Below, one piece after another: positions 36,818-48,378 of a stretch of 64,000 bases of DNA. The notes below the pieces were generated by a model. It was not told the DNA's origin. It saw nothing but the letters and a program-made list of their open reading frames with translations, and ran no database searches. A program made the position numbers and the translations under genes. The stretch is from assembly GCA_963971285.1 (NCBI GenBank), contig OZ020244.1, positions 30,256,001-30,320,000 of the forward strand. Direction: 5' to 3'. This DNA comes from Astropecten irregularis. Lineage: Eukaryota; Echinodermata; Asteroidea; Paxillosida; Astropectinidae. Each line of letters begins with the position of its first letter. Position 1 is the first letter of the stretch.

Positions 36818-38821
36818 GGCACAGCTATATAGCTGGTGGAGAATGGCGAGTAGATTGTAGTGATACATCCACGATAAGAGGTTTTGGGGTCCTCTGTAGA
36901 TCTCCTATGCTCCCACATTAATGTTTGCCATTTTTCTCAACTTGGCAAGGCAACCTTTGCGAGTCGAGTGGTCATTGCAACGACGTCTCCAAGAAAGTGC
37001 ACTCCCCTTTTTCTTACATATAAAATCAAACTCTCACCCTTTTGAGCATCTTTAAGAAAAAGAATCATCTCGGATGGGATTCGAGCCAGCCACAGGCTTG
37101 TTAAAGAGATAAACTGCACATCATCTACAACATCTAACTCCCGTTGGTGACCGATGAGGGCGGTATTGGCGCAAATTGGGCAGAGATCCTTTAAAAGATG
37201 GGCATGGGCGTTTACGAAACGGAGGATTAGACTCAGGCTCAGGCTCCAGCTGTGTAAAATCCATATGCTGAATATATAGGTTGTGGTTTTTCCTTCAAGT
37301 TGAAACTCTGTTCTCCTTTTCAAACTGGAGAATCTACTTCAGATAGGCAGCCAAAAGCCTCTTTTTAGATACCAGTTATCTTAGAATGGATTTACGAAAT
37401 GGCACCGGATCCTGAAACGCCCAAAAAAGAGAAAAATATATTTTGCATCAATAGTTATATTCATGACATTATTGATGCTTCCCGGCAAGTATCTCATGCA
37501 GGTTTATTACTCAAACGATCCTCCTGTACAGTATTTGTTATTGGTTCCGTGGACTGGTCAAGGTGTTTTTTAAACCTCGTTTCTTGCTTGGCCAGTAGGT
37601 GGCGCACTAATTACTTCTTGTGCTCGCACATTCCTTTCAGGTGAAATTGATGATACTTGATAGTAATAATTTCCCTTAGCTCATCGTAAGGTTTCGACTA
37701 AAGACAGACCTATCCATTTCAACTTTCAGTCCTGGCAAAATGAAAGAATCAATGTGTGGGAAGCTAGATCGTACCGGCAGACATGCAAACAGCAAGATTA
37801 ATTTTAAACATTAGTTAGTGAATGCCATTCAGCCGGCAAACACAAACGGGGAATAAAAACAGACACCAAGATTAAAATTCAATCTTCTCCCTTTTCACCC
37901 GTAAAGAGTCAAATGCTTGAATGGAAATTGCTGAGAGGTGAAAAGAGACAAACCCCACCGGATCGTTTTACGGAGAGTTTCCGTCTGGACGGCGGATCGA
38001 CGAATGCACGGGCATTACACTCGTTACCATGGGGATTTGTCGTCAAAGTACGGCTCAGGTCGATGATCAACCAGCTTCTCCGACTTATCTCGTAGCTCGA
38101 AGCTCGTACTTCCGGGCACTTCAACAGATGGACATGTCGCCAGTGGTGAGGTAGGTTTCTCTGGTTTAAACTTCGTTTCCCGTTTTAATTATTGGATAAT
38201 GTCTCTCTCTCTCTCTCTTCGACGACTCCCCATTGTCTGACCTCACACCAACCCTCCTGATTCGTGCCGCGTCGCATGCGTCACAATGAAATTATGGGAT
38301 AAGATGTCCTTACAGTGTAGACAGGGGAGGATCATAATGTCAGACTTCGCCCTATAGGGCGAGAGGAATGAATCTTTCTTATGCCACAGCCTTGGGTTGA
38401 GCAGTCTAACTTCATCACTGTCTCGATCAAGTGGATACCTGGCCAGTGGAGGTCGCCTCCACTCCAGACAAGCTAAGCGTGTCCTTTTCCCATCCCAGCA
38501 TCTGGCATGGTCATAATTGAATCAAACTTGAAATTGGCGCCATTTCGCTCGAGGTGCACATGTTCATCCAGTCGCGGTCGAGGTCGCGGCGAGTTCGACA
38601 AAACCAAAGTTCGGCACGTCTGATGAACGCGCTGACAAAATTCTGCGTCTCGTCAGATTCAAACCCCAGTGCCTTTCACTGATACACGAGGTAAATCAGA
38701 CAAACAAAAACCCCCAAACAACATAAGCGATCGACCTGTATGCCCTAAAACAGACGCAAATTAAAAAACTTTCAGACAAGCTTATAATTATGAGTTATTT
38801 GAACACTTTCGGTTTTCTCAT
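36818..38821. other. Non-coding stretch with a repeat and a CpG-richer part
   Basis: 37200-37402 is the partner of the repeat at 30948-31345. 37860-38160 and 38520-38660 contain more CpG than the surroundings and no repeat signature. A (TC)n tract is at about 38202-38218. The reading frames here resemble no known protein. Confidence 0.4.
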
Positions 38822-38822
38822 C

Positions 38823-39096
38823 ATGGGCGGATCCAGGGGGCGTGGAGGCGTACGCGCCTCCCCCTTTTCAGCCACATTTTTTTTTAAATATGGAGAGGGG
38901 CAGAGATTCAAAAAGAAAAGAAAAAAGACGGGGCCCCGGGAGGGGGGGCAAAATAAATTGGGCAGTTCACGTCACGGCTCACCGTAACCTGCTAGTTTTG
39001 ATCGCCCTGAAATGCACCCGTCGCTATTGAAATTGGTGCAGTATTCCCCCCCCCCCCCCCCCCCACCCCCCTCGGGAAAATCCTGGATCCGTCGCT
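38823..39096. mobile_element. Palindromic hAT-like MITE (GGATCCAGG ends)
   Basis: GGGCGGATCCAGGGGG at the left and TCCTGGATCCGTCGC at the right are inverted. The interior is C-run and G-rich. No clear target duplication was seen. Confidence 0.5.
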
Positions 39097-39159
39097 GAAT
39101 ATATAAATGAGATATGAAACAAAAACTAACCAACGGAAGATATTTTTTTTTCTAAACGG

Positions 39160-40752
39160 TCTGTCTGCTACGGAAACGTATTACCGCCACACATTTATTT
39201 ATTTTTTTCACGTACGTACGTGATACGTTTCACGTACGTACATGATAAGTTATCTGTTTCACGTACGTACATGATAAGTTTCACGTACGTACGTGATAAG
39301 TTTCACGTACGTACGTGATAAGTTTCACGTACGTACGTGATAAGTTTCACGTACGTACGTGATACGTTTCACGTACGTACGTGATAAGTTTCACGTACGT
39401 ACGTGATACGTTTCACGTACGTACATGATAAGTTTCACGTGTGTAAAGGGGAAGCAAAATCATACATGTGGCATGTGGAAAGCAAAAAAGGAGAGACAGG
39501 TCCCATTCGTCTATAAAACCACAGAGCAAACAAATTGATGGATAAATATATAGGGAGACATCTTACTTTATTAATTTGTAACACAGAAAATAGAAGAACC
39601 GGAATGCGCTCCAAAGTTTTCCAGAAGCTTTTATCCGTGTGGTGTATGACAAGCTCAAGAAAAAAACTTTAAGAGGCATCATAATTTACTGGTTCTATTT
39701 GAAAATGGTTAAAGGCGGTGGGAGTGAAGGTGGGGTGGGGTAGAAAAAAGTCTGGGGGGGGGGGCGTGGGGTATGTAAGGGGGAGGAGGAAGAAAAGTGG
39801 ATGGGAAAGAAAAGGGAACAGGGGAGGGAAAAGAAAAGGGAGAGAAAGAGGAGGGGAGTAATGGGTGAAAAGGAAAGGTTTAAAGGTAAAGGTGGGGTGT
39901 AGGTGGAGGGTGGGGGGTGGGGGAAAAAAGGAAAAGGAGAAAGTGGTGTGTGGAAAGAGGGTGAAATGACAAGGAGGGGAGAAGGGAGAAGTAGAAGTAA
40001 GGGTGGGGTGGGGTGGGTGGGTTAGGTTATAGGAGAAAAGGAAAGAGAAAGGGTTGAAACAAGAGTTCCCTTTTCTTTCCTAACCTGGACCTACCACAGC
40101 TGATGATAGGTTTATTGTCCATCAACTGGCCCATCTGCCCATCCGCCCACCTTCCACCTTCTGACCTCGAATTTACCCCCCCCCCCCAAATCCCCCCTTC
40201 TTTAGCCCCCTCCATCTTTCCTTCCTATCCCTGTCTTTTCTTTTCTTTCCTTTGTTTTCTTGTTTCAACCCTTTCTCTTTCCTTTTCTCCTATAACCTAA
40301 CCCACCCACCCCACCCCACCCTTACTTCTACTTCCCCCTTCTCCCCTCCTTGTCATTTCACCCTCTTTCCACACACCACTTTCTCCTTTTCCTTTTTAAC
40401 CATTTTCAAATAGAACTTAAATTATGATGCCTCTTAAAGTTTTTTTCTTGAGCTTGTTATAGCTTCTGGAAAACTTTGGAGCGCATTCCGGTTCTTCTAT
40501 TTTCTGTGTTACAAATTAATAAAGTAAGATGTCTCCCTATGTTTTAGTTCCACGTGCCACATGTATGATTTTGCTCCCCCTTTACACACGTGAAACTTAT
40601 CATGTACGTACGTGAAACTTATCATGTACGTACGTGAAACTTATCATGTACGTACGTGAAACTTATCACGTACGTACGTGAAACTATCACGTACGTACGT
40701 GAAAAAAAATAATTAATGTGTGGCGGTAATACGTTTCCGTAGTCTGCCGACT
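39160..40752. mobile_element. Foldback element with 22-bp tandem-repeat outer domains
   Basis: Left arm about 39160-40065 and right arm about 40259-40752 are inverted copies around a 190-bp loop. From outside inwards each arm holds a unique end (CTACGGAAACGTATTACCGC), an array of 22-bp units containing CACGTACGTACGTG (about 10 copies at 39208-39439, 5 at 40587-40701), a unique block (GGAATGCGCTCCAAAGTTTT), and a purine-rich/pyrimidine-rich block. It resembles the sea urchin TU foldback layout. No transposase is encoded. Confidence 0.85.
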
Positions 40753-41573
40753 GAAAATTCAGATTGTTTTTTAATAAACCCGCTCGCTCACTTTTTGGCC
40801 GTATGAGGGCGCACTTCAAAGTTCAAACCCAAGCTCAATAGATTTACCGTAGGACCAGAAAATGTCGAAGTATCGCGATATAAAGGCATTTTGCCATTAC
40901 AATTATGTAAATTAGTTTACTTCAGTACTACATTTGTAAACTTAGTACGGGATATTCCGGAAATTCCGGATATGTTCCTTGTACATGAAAGAAGACATGA
41001 TGTAAATACCTTCTTCACTAGACCACACAATTACATCCATTCCTATTGTTTGGTTTTGTCTTTCCTCATTGTTTTTCAATTGAAGAGATCCAATCACTTT
41101 AAAAAGGTTGCAGACCTACATCTTAGATTCATAAATTAAAACCCGATTTTAATGCATAAGATTGTTTATATGCACCGACAATGCGATACAGTTCCTGGGA
41201 GACCATGTCAATATCAAAATAAACCCTCACACAGGCTGACCCACTAATAAAAATTAAAGTAAAACTGATTGCGATATTATGTAGAAAATGTCTTTATTGC
41301 ATGAATTTAAACAAATTGTAAGTAAAACAAATAATTATAATAATATAGACCAAATTATAATCACTTGATCATAATTCCATACATCTGACCGGAAGCTATG
41401 CAATTTCAGTGGCACATCTTAATCAGCAATATTGCAGAATATTGCAGAGAATGATAAGTTCCATATTTTGAGGAGTTTCAACCGTCAAATATCTCATTTT
41501 GAGGATAAAGACATTTATAAGATATAATTCATAATATCCAGGGTTCCAGACAAATGAAGTGAGATGGTCTTGC
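40753..41573. other. Non-coding stretch, nothing recognised
   Basis: No supported unit was seen. Confidence 0.4.
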
Positions 41574-41937
41574 TTAAAGGTAGTATCATACTTTGGTAAG
41601 AACAGAAATGTTCACAGAGTCACCTACTATAACTTACAGGGTATAAAGATGGTGATGATAGAAACATACTGTTAAAATTTGTCCGCCTGAAATGGTTTAT
41701 TTATCAAGAAATTAGTAAAAGCAACAACCCAAAGTATTTTTGATATTTAAAAGATAAAAAACAAACGGGTGAAATGATAAAGAAAATTCTGTATGCATTT
41801 TTCACTGTTTCCTCAAAAAGTGGGCACCGTATGGGACTGAAATTTTCACAGATGACTGTTACTGTTTCTGTCTTGATATTTTTGCCCATGAATCTGCATT
41901 TCTTTGACAAAAACCCAAAGTATTCTATTAACTTTAA
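41574..41937 (-). mobile_element. TTAA MITE, family 1, copy 11
   Basis: TTAA-bounded and full length, with a diverged right end. Confidence 0.8.
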
Positions 41938-42202
41938 AATTCAAACTTTGGAAATTTTAGAATGTAATCTGTAACCGTAACAGTAACCTGCATTTCTCAA
42001 GCCCCCACCCCCCCCCCCCCCCCCACAACCCAAAAGAAGGAAAAGCAAATTTTCTTCTAAAATGTTTTATCGGTAATTCATGTTTAAATACACAGATTGC
42101 TTGACAGGACACATATAACTGGATTTTATGCTATCTACTCAGAATAATTTTGTCTAAATAGTTTAATTGACCCCCAAGATCTTAATATTTATAATGGACT
42201 CT

Positions 42203-42420
42203 TGGCAGCAAAACTTGCTAACCATGAAATTTCTGTCTTCATAAAAACAAGATTAACAACCAAATTTCCATGTGTTGTGTATCACTTGTGATTGTTCTGT
42301 GGCTGTTCTTCGCTGACCATGAATATCAAATGGAAGTTTTAATGGTGGTTTGTTTTATTGGACAAGGTATTTTTGTGATAAGCAAATTGTTATGCTAAGC
42401 TGGGCCGTGAAATTGGCCCC
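42203..42420. mobile_element. Palindromic element, type P copy 3
   Basis: The interior is shared with 26494-26719, and it ends GTGAAATTGGCCCC. The left terminus is eroded. A C-run at about 42008-42024 lies just outside. Confidence 0.7.
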
Positions 42421-42547
42421 GGATCATGAGCATGTGCCACAAGGATACTACACAGTGCTACAATCTGAGGAACTCAGGATGGTAGCTAGTCCCCCCAAAA
42501 AGCAAGGAAAGTTAAGAGATTCGGTGTGAAGATTCGAGGAAGTTCAT

Positions 42548-43387
42548 TCATTTCCTTTTCTTTGTCTTTACTTCCTTCTTTTCTGCCAACCTGTCCACCT
42601 GCAGACGTTTTGCGATATTCTCAAAGAACACCAATGCAAAGTGCATCTGAGCAATGTCACCAAAGAGCTTGGACAGAAAATGACCGCTGACCTCTGAGAA
42701 GATGTCACTGTAGCGTGGCAAGTGGACGTCCAGCAGCTTCAAGACCACAAAACTGCAGAGTGTCACACACGACATGGCGACAGCTGTGTCATTACCCGGG
42801 CAACGGTATTTGAAGTGGGTAGAGAAGCCAGTACTTAGAGTGTTGGCGACGTGCATGAGCAGCGCTATCTCGAAGCCGAACTCACTGAAGAACACCAAGT
42901 TGTAGCTAAGGATGGAGGAGAGGAGGAACATGATGGTGACATTGAGATTCCAGCCGATGGTCAGGGACTTGCACCACAGAATCACCCAGGTGTAGAAGGG
43001 TAGCGTGACCCATTGATCTAACACAGCACTCTCCTGTGTTTGCCACACAATCCGCACAAACTGGATTGGCCCGTACACGATGCCCATCCAGCTGAAGGTG
43101 TAGGCAAAGTATGCATGGAGAGGACCAACGTGGCCGGATTTCTCACTGATGTAGGTTCTTATCATCCAGACGATACCGAGAATGACATAGCCAGCATTCA
43201 CCAGTGCATTGAGTGGCCTGTCCAGGGGCAGCCAATCAGGAAGCCTGTACGATCCGATAGAGTAGTCTGCCGCCTCACCGTATTCCCCAAGATCAATTTT
43301 GATTGGACGGAAGATGCCATGGTAGACAATGCTGGCCAAGAGCACCGTGCAAACTGCCACATGAAAGAAGCTCGTCAAGACCAACAT
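42548..43387 (-). CDS. TMEM187: Transmembrane protein 187 (TMEM187)
   Basis: This single open exon encodes 279 residues; human TMEM187 is 261. Recognition rests on collinear blocks shared with the human protein: LNALVNAGYVILGIVWM, VYGPIQFVRI, the diagnostic SAVLDQWVTLPFYTW, FEIALLMHVANTL, and FVVLKLLDVHLPRY followed by SGHFLSKLFGDIAQMHFA. There are about six or seven hydrophobic segments, near residues 4-24, 60-80, 92-112, 125-145, 150-170, 176-192 and 206-224, so it is a multi-pass membrane protein. Its function is not established. The C-terminus is lysine-rich and ends KKRK-stop. The ATG at 43387 gives a first hydrophobic segment like that of human, and a possible 5' UTR acceptor (tttgtcag) lies about 50 bp upstream. 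An intronless coding region also fits the human gene. Confidence 0.93.
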   Translation of the reverse strand: MLVLTSFFHVAVCTVLLASIVYHGIFRPIKIDLGEYGEAADYSIGSYRLPDWLPLDRPLNALVNAGYVILGIVWMIRTYISEKSGHVGPLHAYFAYTFSWMGIVYGPIQFVRIVWQTQESAVLDQWVTLPFYTWVILWCKSLTIGWNLNVTIMFLLSSILSYNLVFFSEFGFEIALLMHVANTLSTGFSTHFKYRCPGNDTAVAMSCVTLCSFVVLKLLDVHLPRYSDIFSEVSGHFLSKLFGDIAQMHFALVFFENIAKRLQVDRLAEKKEVKTKKRK

Positions 43388-43898
43388 CTCTGGTGTTTGA
43401 TATATCTACTCTGAATAGCAGCTGACAAACAAACATCAACTACAAGAGCACGTGAATAACCTGCAACAAGAAAACACAAACTCAACATTTATTCAAATGC
43501 GTCATGATTCCATAGACATTCGGTCATTTTTAAATTGACTTTGGGAATTGACTTGTGCACAAACCTATGGGACCAACACAGGGCGTTTTGATAAAAATGG
43601 CTACCGCGGCATTCGAAGTGTATAATTGTAGGTCCAAAAACCCTGAAAATCTCACTTTTTAGATAACCTACACCAGTTTTCACTCCTGAGATTGAAGTTC
43701 ATCATGACTTGCATCAAATAAGTTAACTCTTGGAGGAAATATAACCCTGTTTCTGTCATGGCCGTCAGTGGAATCCTTTCCGACTTTGGCTCCTGGAAGG
43801 CTGTATTCATAAACTTGAAATGTTGGTGCATTTCTCTCTTCGAAAATTAGGCCCTTGTTGCTCAGCCAACTCCATTACTTTGGGAGGTACCATCACCA
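43388..43898. other. TMEM187 upstream stretch
   Basis: It may contain the 5' UTR splice acceptor (tttgtcag, about 43425-43432). No promoter element can be supported. Confidence 0.35.
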
Positions 43899-44270
43899 GT
43901 ATTACTTCTAGATTTAGAAGGCTACTCCGTGAGCCTTCTAGCACTCTTACTTTTTGGGGTGCCGTAACGCTATGGGTTTTGAAAACAACAATTGATAGAT
44001 GAAATTTTGGTGAAACATTGCAGAACCTACCGCCACTCCTAGATCGTGAATTCCCTGCACAAGCATAACGGATGTATGAGGATCAGGAAAAAAAATAATT
44101 CAGGGGAATTCACGATCTAGGAGTGGCGGTAGGTGCTGCAATGTTTCACTAAAATTTCATCTATCCATTGTTGTTTTCAAAACCCATAGTGTTACGGCAC
44201 CCCGAAAAGTAAGAGTGCTAGTAGAAGGCTCACGGAGTAGCCTTCTAAATCTAGAAGTATACCAGTATTA
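43899..44270. mobile_element. Long-inverted-repeat element (~370 bp)
   Basis: Arms of about 155 bp at 43899-44055 and 44101-44270 share TTCTAGATTTAGAAGGCTAC, GGTGCCGTAACGCTATGGG and CACTCCTAGATCGTGAATTC in inverted order, separated by about 45 bp. Confidence 0.8.
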
Positions 44271-44763
44271 GTTATTACACTAGGGCCTAGTACTCAGTAC
44301 ATCACTGTACATGACATGCACACATTTACATGGAATTTGCCTTAAGTGATGCATATGCTGAAGAGCAGGGTTGTTGATTTTTTCGATTTAAAAAAAAATA
44401 TGATTAAAAAAATTATATAGGCCCCCTATATCAATATATTGTACAAAAAAGTTGTAAAGACAAAGTGAAACTTACTCAATAGCAAAATGAGAGACACAGC
44501 TGCTGCTGCAGAATCAAATTTAATACCGCCCTCTGTTGACGAAGTACAAATCACAACAAAAAAATAAAACTGGGGCATGTACTCGAGAGAGGGCGCCGAT
44601 GTAAACACAAACACGTGGTCTGGTCTGGCAGATTTCAGTTGCGAGGTTATCGAAGGAAAAGAACGACACAGAAGGGTAATTTACCGTATTGTGGACTTAT
44701 GCATGTCATATGAGGACAAATATATGGGGTTAGTCCATAAGAATTAATTTGATAATTTCAGAC

Positions 44764-45013
44764 CCCTATAATTAATTTCCCTCAAAATCAAAGCCCTGCC
44801 CTCTCTTTCCACAAACCGTCTTGTAGTTGTAGTATAAATTGGGGGTGGTCATGATTGTGGACCCCGTTCTTATAATAATAATTATAATCGGAAACTTACT
44901 TCAGTAAACTTACACACTTACCTTACTAGATTACTCTGTCTCCGTGCTCATTAATAACAAGCTAAATTTTCACGAAAGAGGGCAGGGTTTTGATTTATGG
45001 GAAATTATGGAGA
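44764..45013. mobile_element. Palindromic element with GGGCAGGG arms
   Basis: TTTCCCTCAAAATCAAAGCC with CCTGCCCTCT on the left matches the inverted right arm (GAGGGCAGGGTTTTGATTTA, GGGAAATTA). Confidence 0.65.
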
Positions 45014-45988
45014 AACAATGATGGTGACACAACTCACAGGTAAATAAGCATGACAACAATGTTTGTTAGAACGTTGCTGATTGGTTACTGAAAGTTCCAT
45101 CAAGAAGCCGATCTCCGATTGGTCAAGACGCGCTGGGGAGGGGGGTAGGAGTATTACATATAACAGCAAAATAAGTAAAGAAAGTGCAAGTGGGCCAAGA
45201 AAGTTTTTGTGAATGAAAGAATTATGATTTATGAACATTTGTCAACAAGGAATTTCCGAGAGAAAAAGTGGATTTTGTGTAATTTTGGTGTCTATTTAAT
45301 ATATAGACAATGAATTTGTTCTGGTTGGTCGAAATTTTGTCAAGTCTTGAAGTCTGCAAGGACTGGCTTAGAAGGGAGGGGCTGCTTCTTACCCGGCTAG
45401 AATGTTTATGTGGTCACAATTTATCGAGATACAGCATACAATTTATCGAGATACGCAGACGGGGCCAAGTTGCGATGCTGCAGTTGCAAAAGTGAGCATT
45501 CTATTAGGCTCGGTAGCTTTTTTTTCAATCAGTCATTTAACTCTCCCTGTCTTGATCGCCCTTCCTGGCACTAAAGTATAATATATTCAGATGCCTATAA
45601 TGCTCCAATCACTTTCATTAAAAAAAATATTGCCAGGTTTCTGCAGTAGAGTGTCAGTCATCAACTGGTTTTCTTTCTTTTTTCAAAATATTTGCTCAAG
45701 ATGGCTCCTTGCGGCAAATCCTACACAATTTGGCGGCCGGGAATGTATTGTTGAAATCGATGAATGTCAACTAAGCGGCAAACAGAAGTACATCCAAGGC
45801 CGTGCTCTTCCTCCTGGTCAGTGAGTTTTCGGCATTTGGGACAGACAAAAAGCCAAAGGTATGCTATGGACAGTTAACGACAGACCACAGGCTAATCTTC
45901 TCCCCATCATCAATGCAAGTTATAAACATCCTTCCTCCAAGCCATTGGATCTCGTCAAAGTCAAAAGATATGCCTTTTCCCCGTAAAA
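45014..45988. other. Non-coding stretch, nothing recognised
   Basis: Only a minor direct repeat AATTTATCGAGATAC (45418, 45440) was seen. Confidence 0.4.
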
Positions 45989-46052
45989 AGTGAACAAAGA
46001 CAATATGACTGGAGTGGGATTCGAACCAGCAACCTCCGGAAATCCGGTCTTT
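45989..46052 (-). repeat. tRNA-containing repeat, copy 7, 3' fragment
   Basis: Minus strand: B box GGTTCGAATCC, CACTCCAGTCA, TTGTCTTTGTTCACTT. It abuts the minisatellite. Confidence 0.7.
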
Positions 46053-47652
46053 CTTATATAAGGCTCATATAAGCCTTTATATAATTGGTTGACTCAGAGA
46101 TGCCAAGTTCAAAAAATGTTCATGAGTGAGATTTTCATGACGCGGCGTCTCAGCGCGCGCACATGTGCGAAAGTGAGGGAGCAGAGCAACCAAGTGGGGG
46201 GAGGGGGTGTCCCGGGAGATCCCCCTACCATGGTAGGGAGCTTTTTCAATTTTTAGCTCTTAATGGTGCGATCTGGTGCATACTTAAGTGACCTTTTTCT
46301 CTTTTTTTTAAATCTATTTTGAAAAACAAAAGGGAAACAATGCAAATAATGCTACTTTTTTCTTTTTTTTCCTTGTCGAGTCCCGATGCGTGAGAAATAT
46401 GGGTGTCATGCGTGAGACCGTGAGACCGTGAGACGGACCCTAAATGCGTGAGTCTCGCGCACAATGCGTGAGACTTGGTAGCTCTGTTGACTGCTTATAT
46501 AAGCCTTCATATAATTGGTTGACTGCTTATATAAACCTTCATAATTGGTTGACTGCTCATATAAACCTCCATATAATTGGTTGACTGCTTATATAAACCT
46601 TCATAATTGGTTGACTGCTCATATAAACCTCCATATAATTGGCTGACTTCTTTTATAAGCCTTCATATAATTGGTTGGCTGCTTATATAAGCCTTCATAT
46701 AATTGGTGGACTGCTTATATAAGCCTTCATATAATTGGTGGACTGCTCATATAAGCCTTCATATAATTGGTTGACTGCTGAATAAGCCTTCATGTAATTG
46801 GTTGACTGCTTATATATGCCTTCATAAAATTGATGGACTGCTCATATAAGCCTTCATATAATTGGTTGACTGCTGAATAAGCCTTCATGTAATTGGTTGA
46901 CTGCTGAATAAGCCTTCATGTAATTGGTGGACTGCTTATATAAGCCTTCTTGTAATTGGTGGACTGCTTATATAAGCCTTCATATATTTGGTGGACTGCT
47001 TATATAAGCCTTCATATAAATGGTTGACTGCTTATATAAGCCTTCATATAATTGGTTGACTGCTCATATAAGCCTTCGTATAATTGGTGGACTGCTTATA
47101 TAAGACTTCATATAATTGGTTGACTGCTTCTATAAGCCTTCATATAATTGGTTGACTGCTTATATAAGCCTTCATATAATTGGTTGACTGCTTCTATAAG
47201 CCTTCATATTATTGGTGGACTGCTTATTTAAGCCTTCATATAATTGGTGGACTGCTTCTATAAGCCTTCATATAATTGGTGGACTGCTTATTTAAGCCTT
47301 CATATAATTGGTGGAATGCTTCTATAAGCCTTCATATAAATGGTTGACTGCTTATATAAGCCTTCATATAATTGGTTGACTGCTTCTATAAGACTTCATA
47401 TAAATGGTTGACTGCTTATATAAGCCTTCATATAATTGGTGGACTGCTTATATAAGCTTTCATATAAATGGTTGACTGCTTATATAAGCCTTCATATAAT
47501 TGGTTGACTGCTTATATAATAAGCCTTCATATTAATTGGTGGACTGCTTATATATAAGCCTTCATATAATTGGTGGACTGCTTATATAAGCCTTCATATA
47601 ATTGGTGGACTGCTTATATAAGACTTCATATAAATGGTTGACTACTCATATT
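46053..47652 (+). repeat. 32-bp minisatellite, about 36 units, interrupted by an insertion
   Basis: The unit is approximately GACTGCTTATATAAGCC plus TTCATATAATTGGTT. One or two units precede the insertion (46053-46094) and the main array runs 46487-47652. Units alternate between GGTTGACT and GGTGGACT variants, and some are 28-30 bp long. Confidence 0.93.
46095..46486. mobile_element. 392-bp transposon inserted in the minisatellite
   Basis: Imperfect inverted ends CAGAGATGCCAAGTTC and rc CAGAGCTACCAAGTCTC. The flanking array sequence TTGACT is duplicated on both sides (46089-46094 and 46487-46492). The interior includes several GCGTGAGAC words. Confidence 0.75.
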
Positions 47653-48081
47653 TACCGCAGTATGTAGTTGGTGCATATTAGAATTAAATTTCAGTTTTCA
47701 TAATCTTAGAATCCTTATGGAACTGTTAACTTTTATAGAAATGAATGAATGAATAAAATATGTATGGCATATAATGATGAAGTAGAAACTGCTGCATTAT
47801 TTAGTCCTGTTCATTTCTGTCCACGTGCCTTATTCCATGTTTCAAAGGAATAATAATTATTAATAAGTTTCATTACAAATGTAAACAGCCTTTAGGAATT
47901 TGTAAAAATAACGGGTAGTCAGTCTATGGTATTTGAAAAACGAAAATGCATTCACAATACTTCAGCACATGTAAGAATAGAAACTCAAAGACTGGACTTT
48001 TGTGGAAGGAATATGGTATGTTTTATTGTTGCTTGCTTGATTCAAAGTAGCAGTGATTTAAATTAAAGTCCTAAAGATGTA
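47653..48081. other. Non-coding stretch, nothing recognised
   Basis: AT-rich. No unit was seen. Confidence 0.4.
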
Positions 48082-48089
48082 CAATGACA

Positions 48090-48378
48090 CAGGCGCGGTT
48101 CTAGGGGGGGCTGTAGCCCCCCAAAAATTTTGTCTAGCCCCCCAAAAAAATGCAAGTGAAAAAAAAAAATCTTGAAAATACTGGATTTTTTCAGTTATTA
48201 AGCGCCAATTACATAAAAAACGCGTTGTGTGGGCTAAAATGTGCATGTTTTCGACCCCTAATAAGACATAGCAGAAGCGAGTGTTAGAAGAACCCGAAAT
48301 ATTGGGTCTTCTAGCCCCCCCCAAAAAAATAATGGCTCTTCTAGCCCCCCCAAAATTTTGACTCTAGAACCGCGCCTG
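48090..48378. mobile_element. hAT-like MITE with perfect 8-bp target duplication
   Basis: The ends CAGGCGCGGTTCTAG and CTAGAACCGCGCCTG are exact inverted repeats of 15 bp. CAATGACA occurs at 48082-48089 and again at 48379-48386. An 8-bp duplication is the hAT signature. There is no coding capacity, so it would depend on a transposase supplied elsewhere. Confidence 0.9.

Noticed and set aside
36937..37323. A 128-codon minus-strand frame
   Set aside because: Its first half lies in the dispersed repeat shared with 30948-31345 and the rest resembles no family. A GGCTCGAATCC word suggests a decayed tRNA-like repeat at most.
43040..43414. A 124-codon plus-strand frame
   Set aside because: It is the antisense shadow of the TMEM187 coding exon.
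46487..47652. A CRISPR-like regular array
   Set aside because: Units are contiguous with no unique spacers, and the context is eukaryotic. It is a minisatellite.
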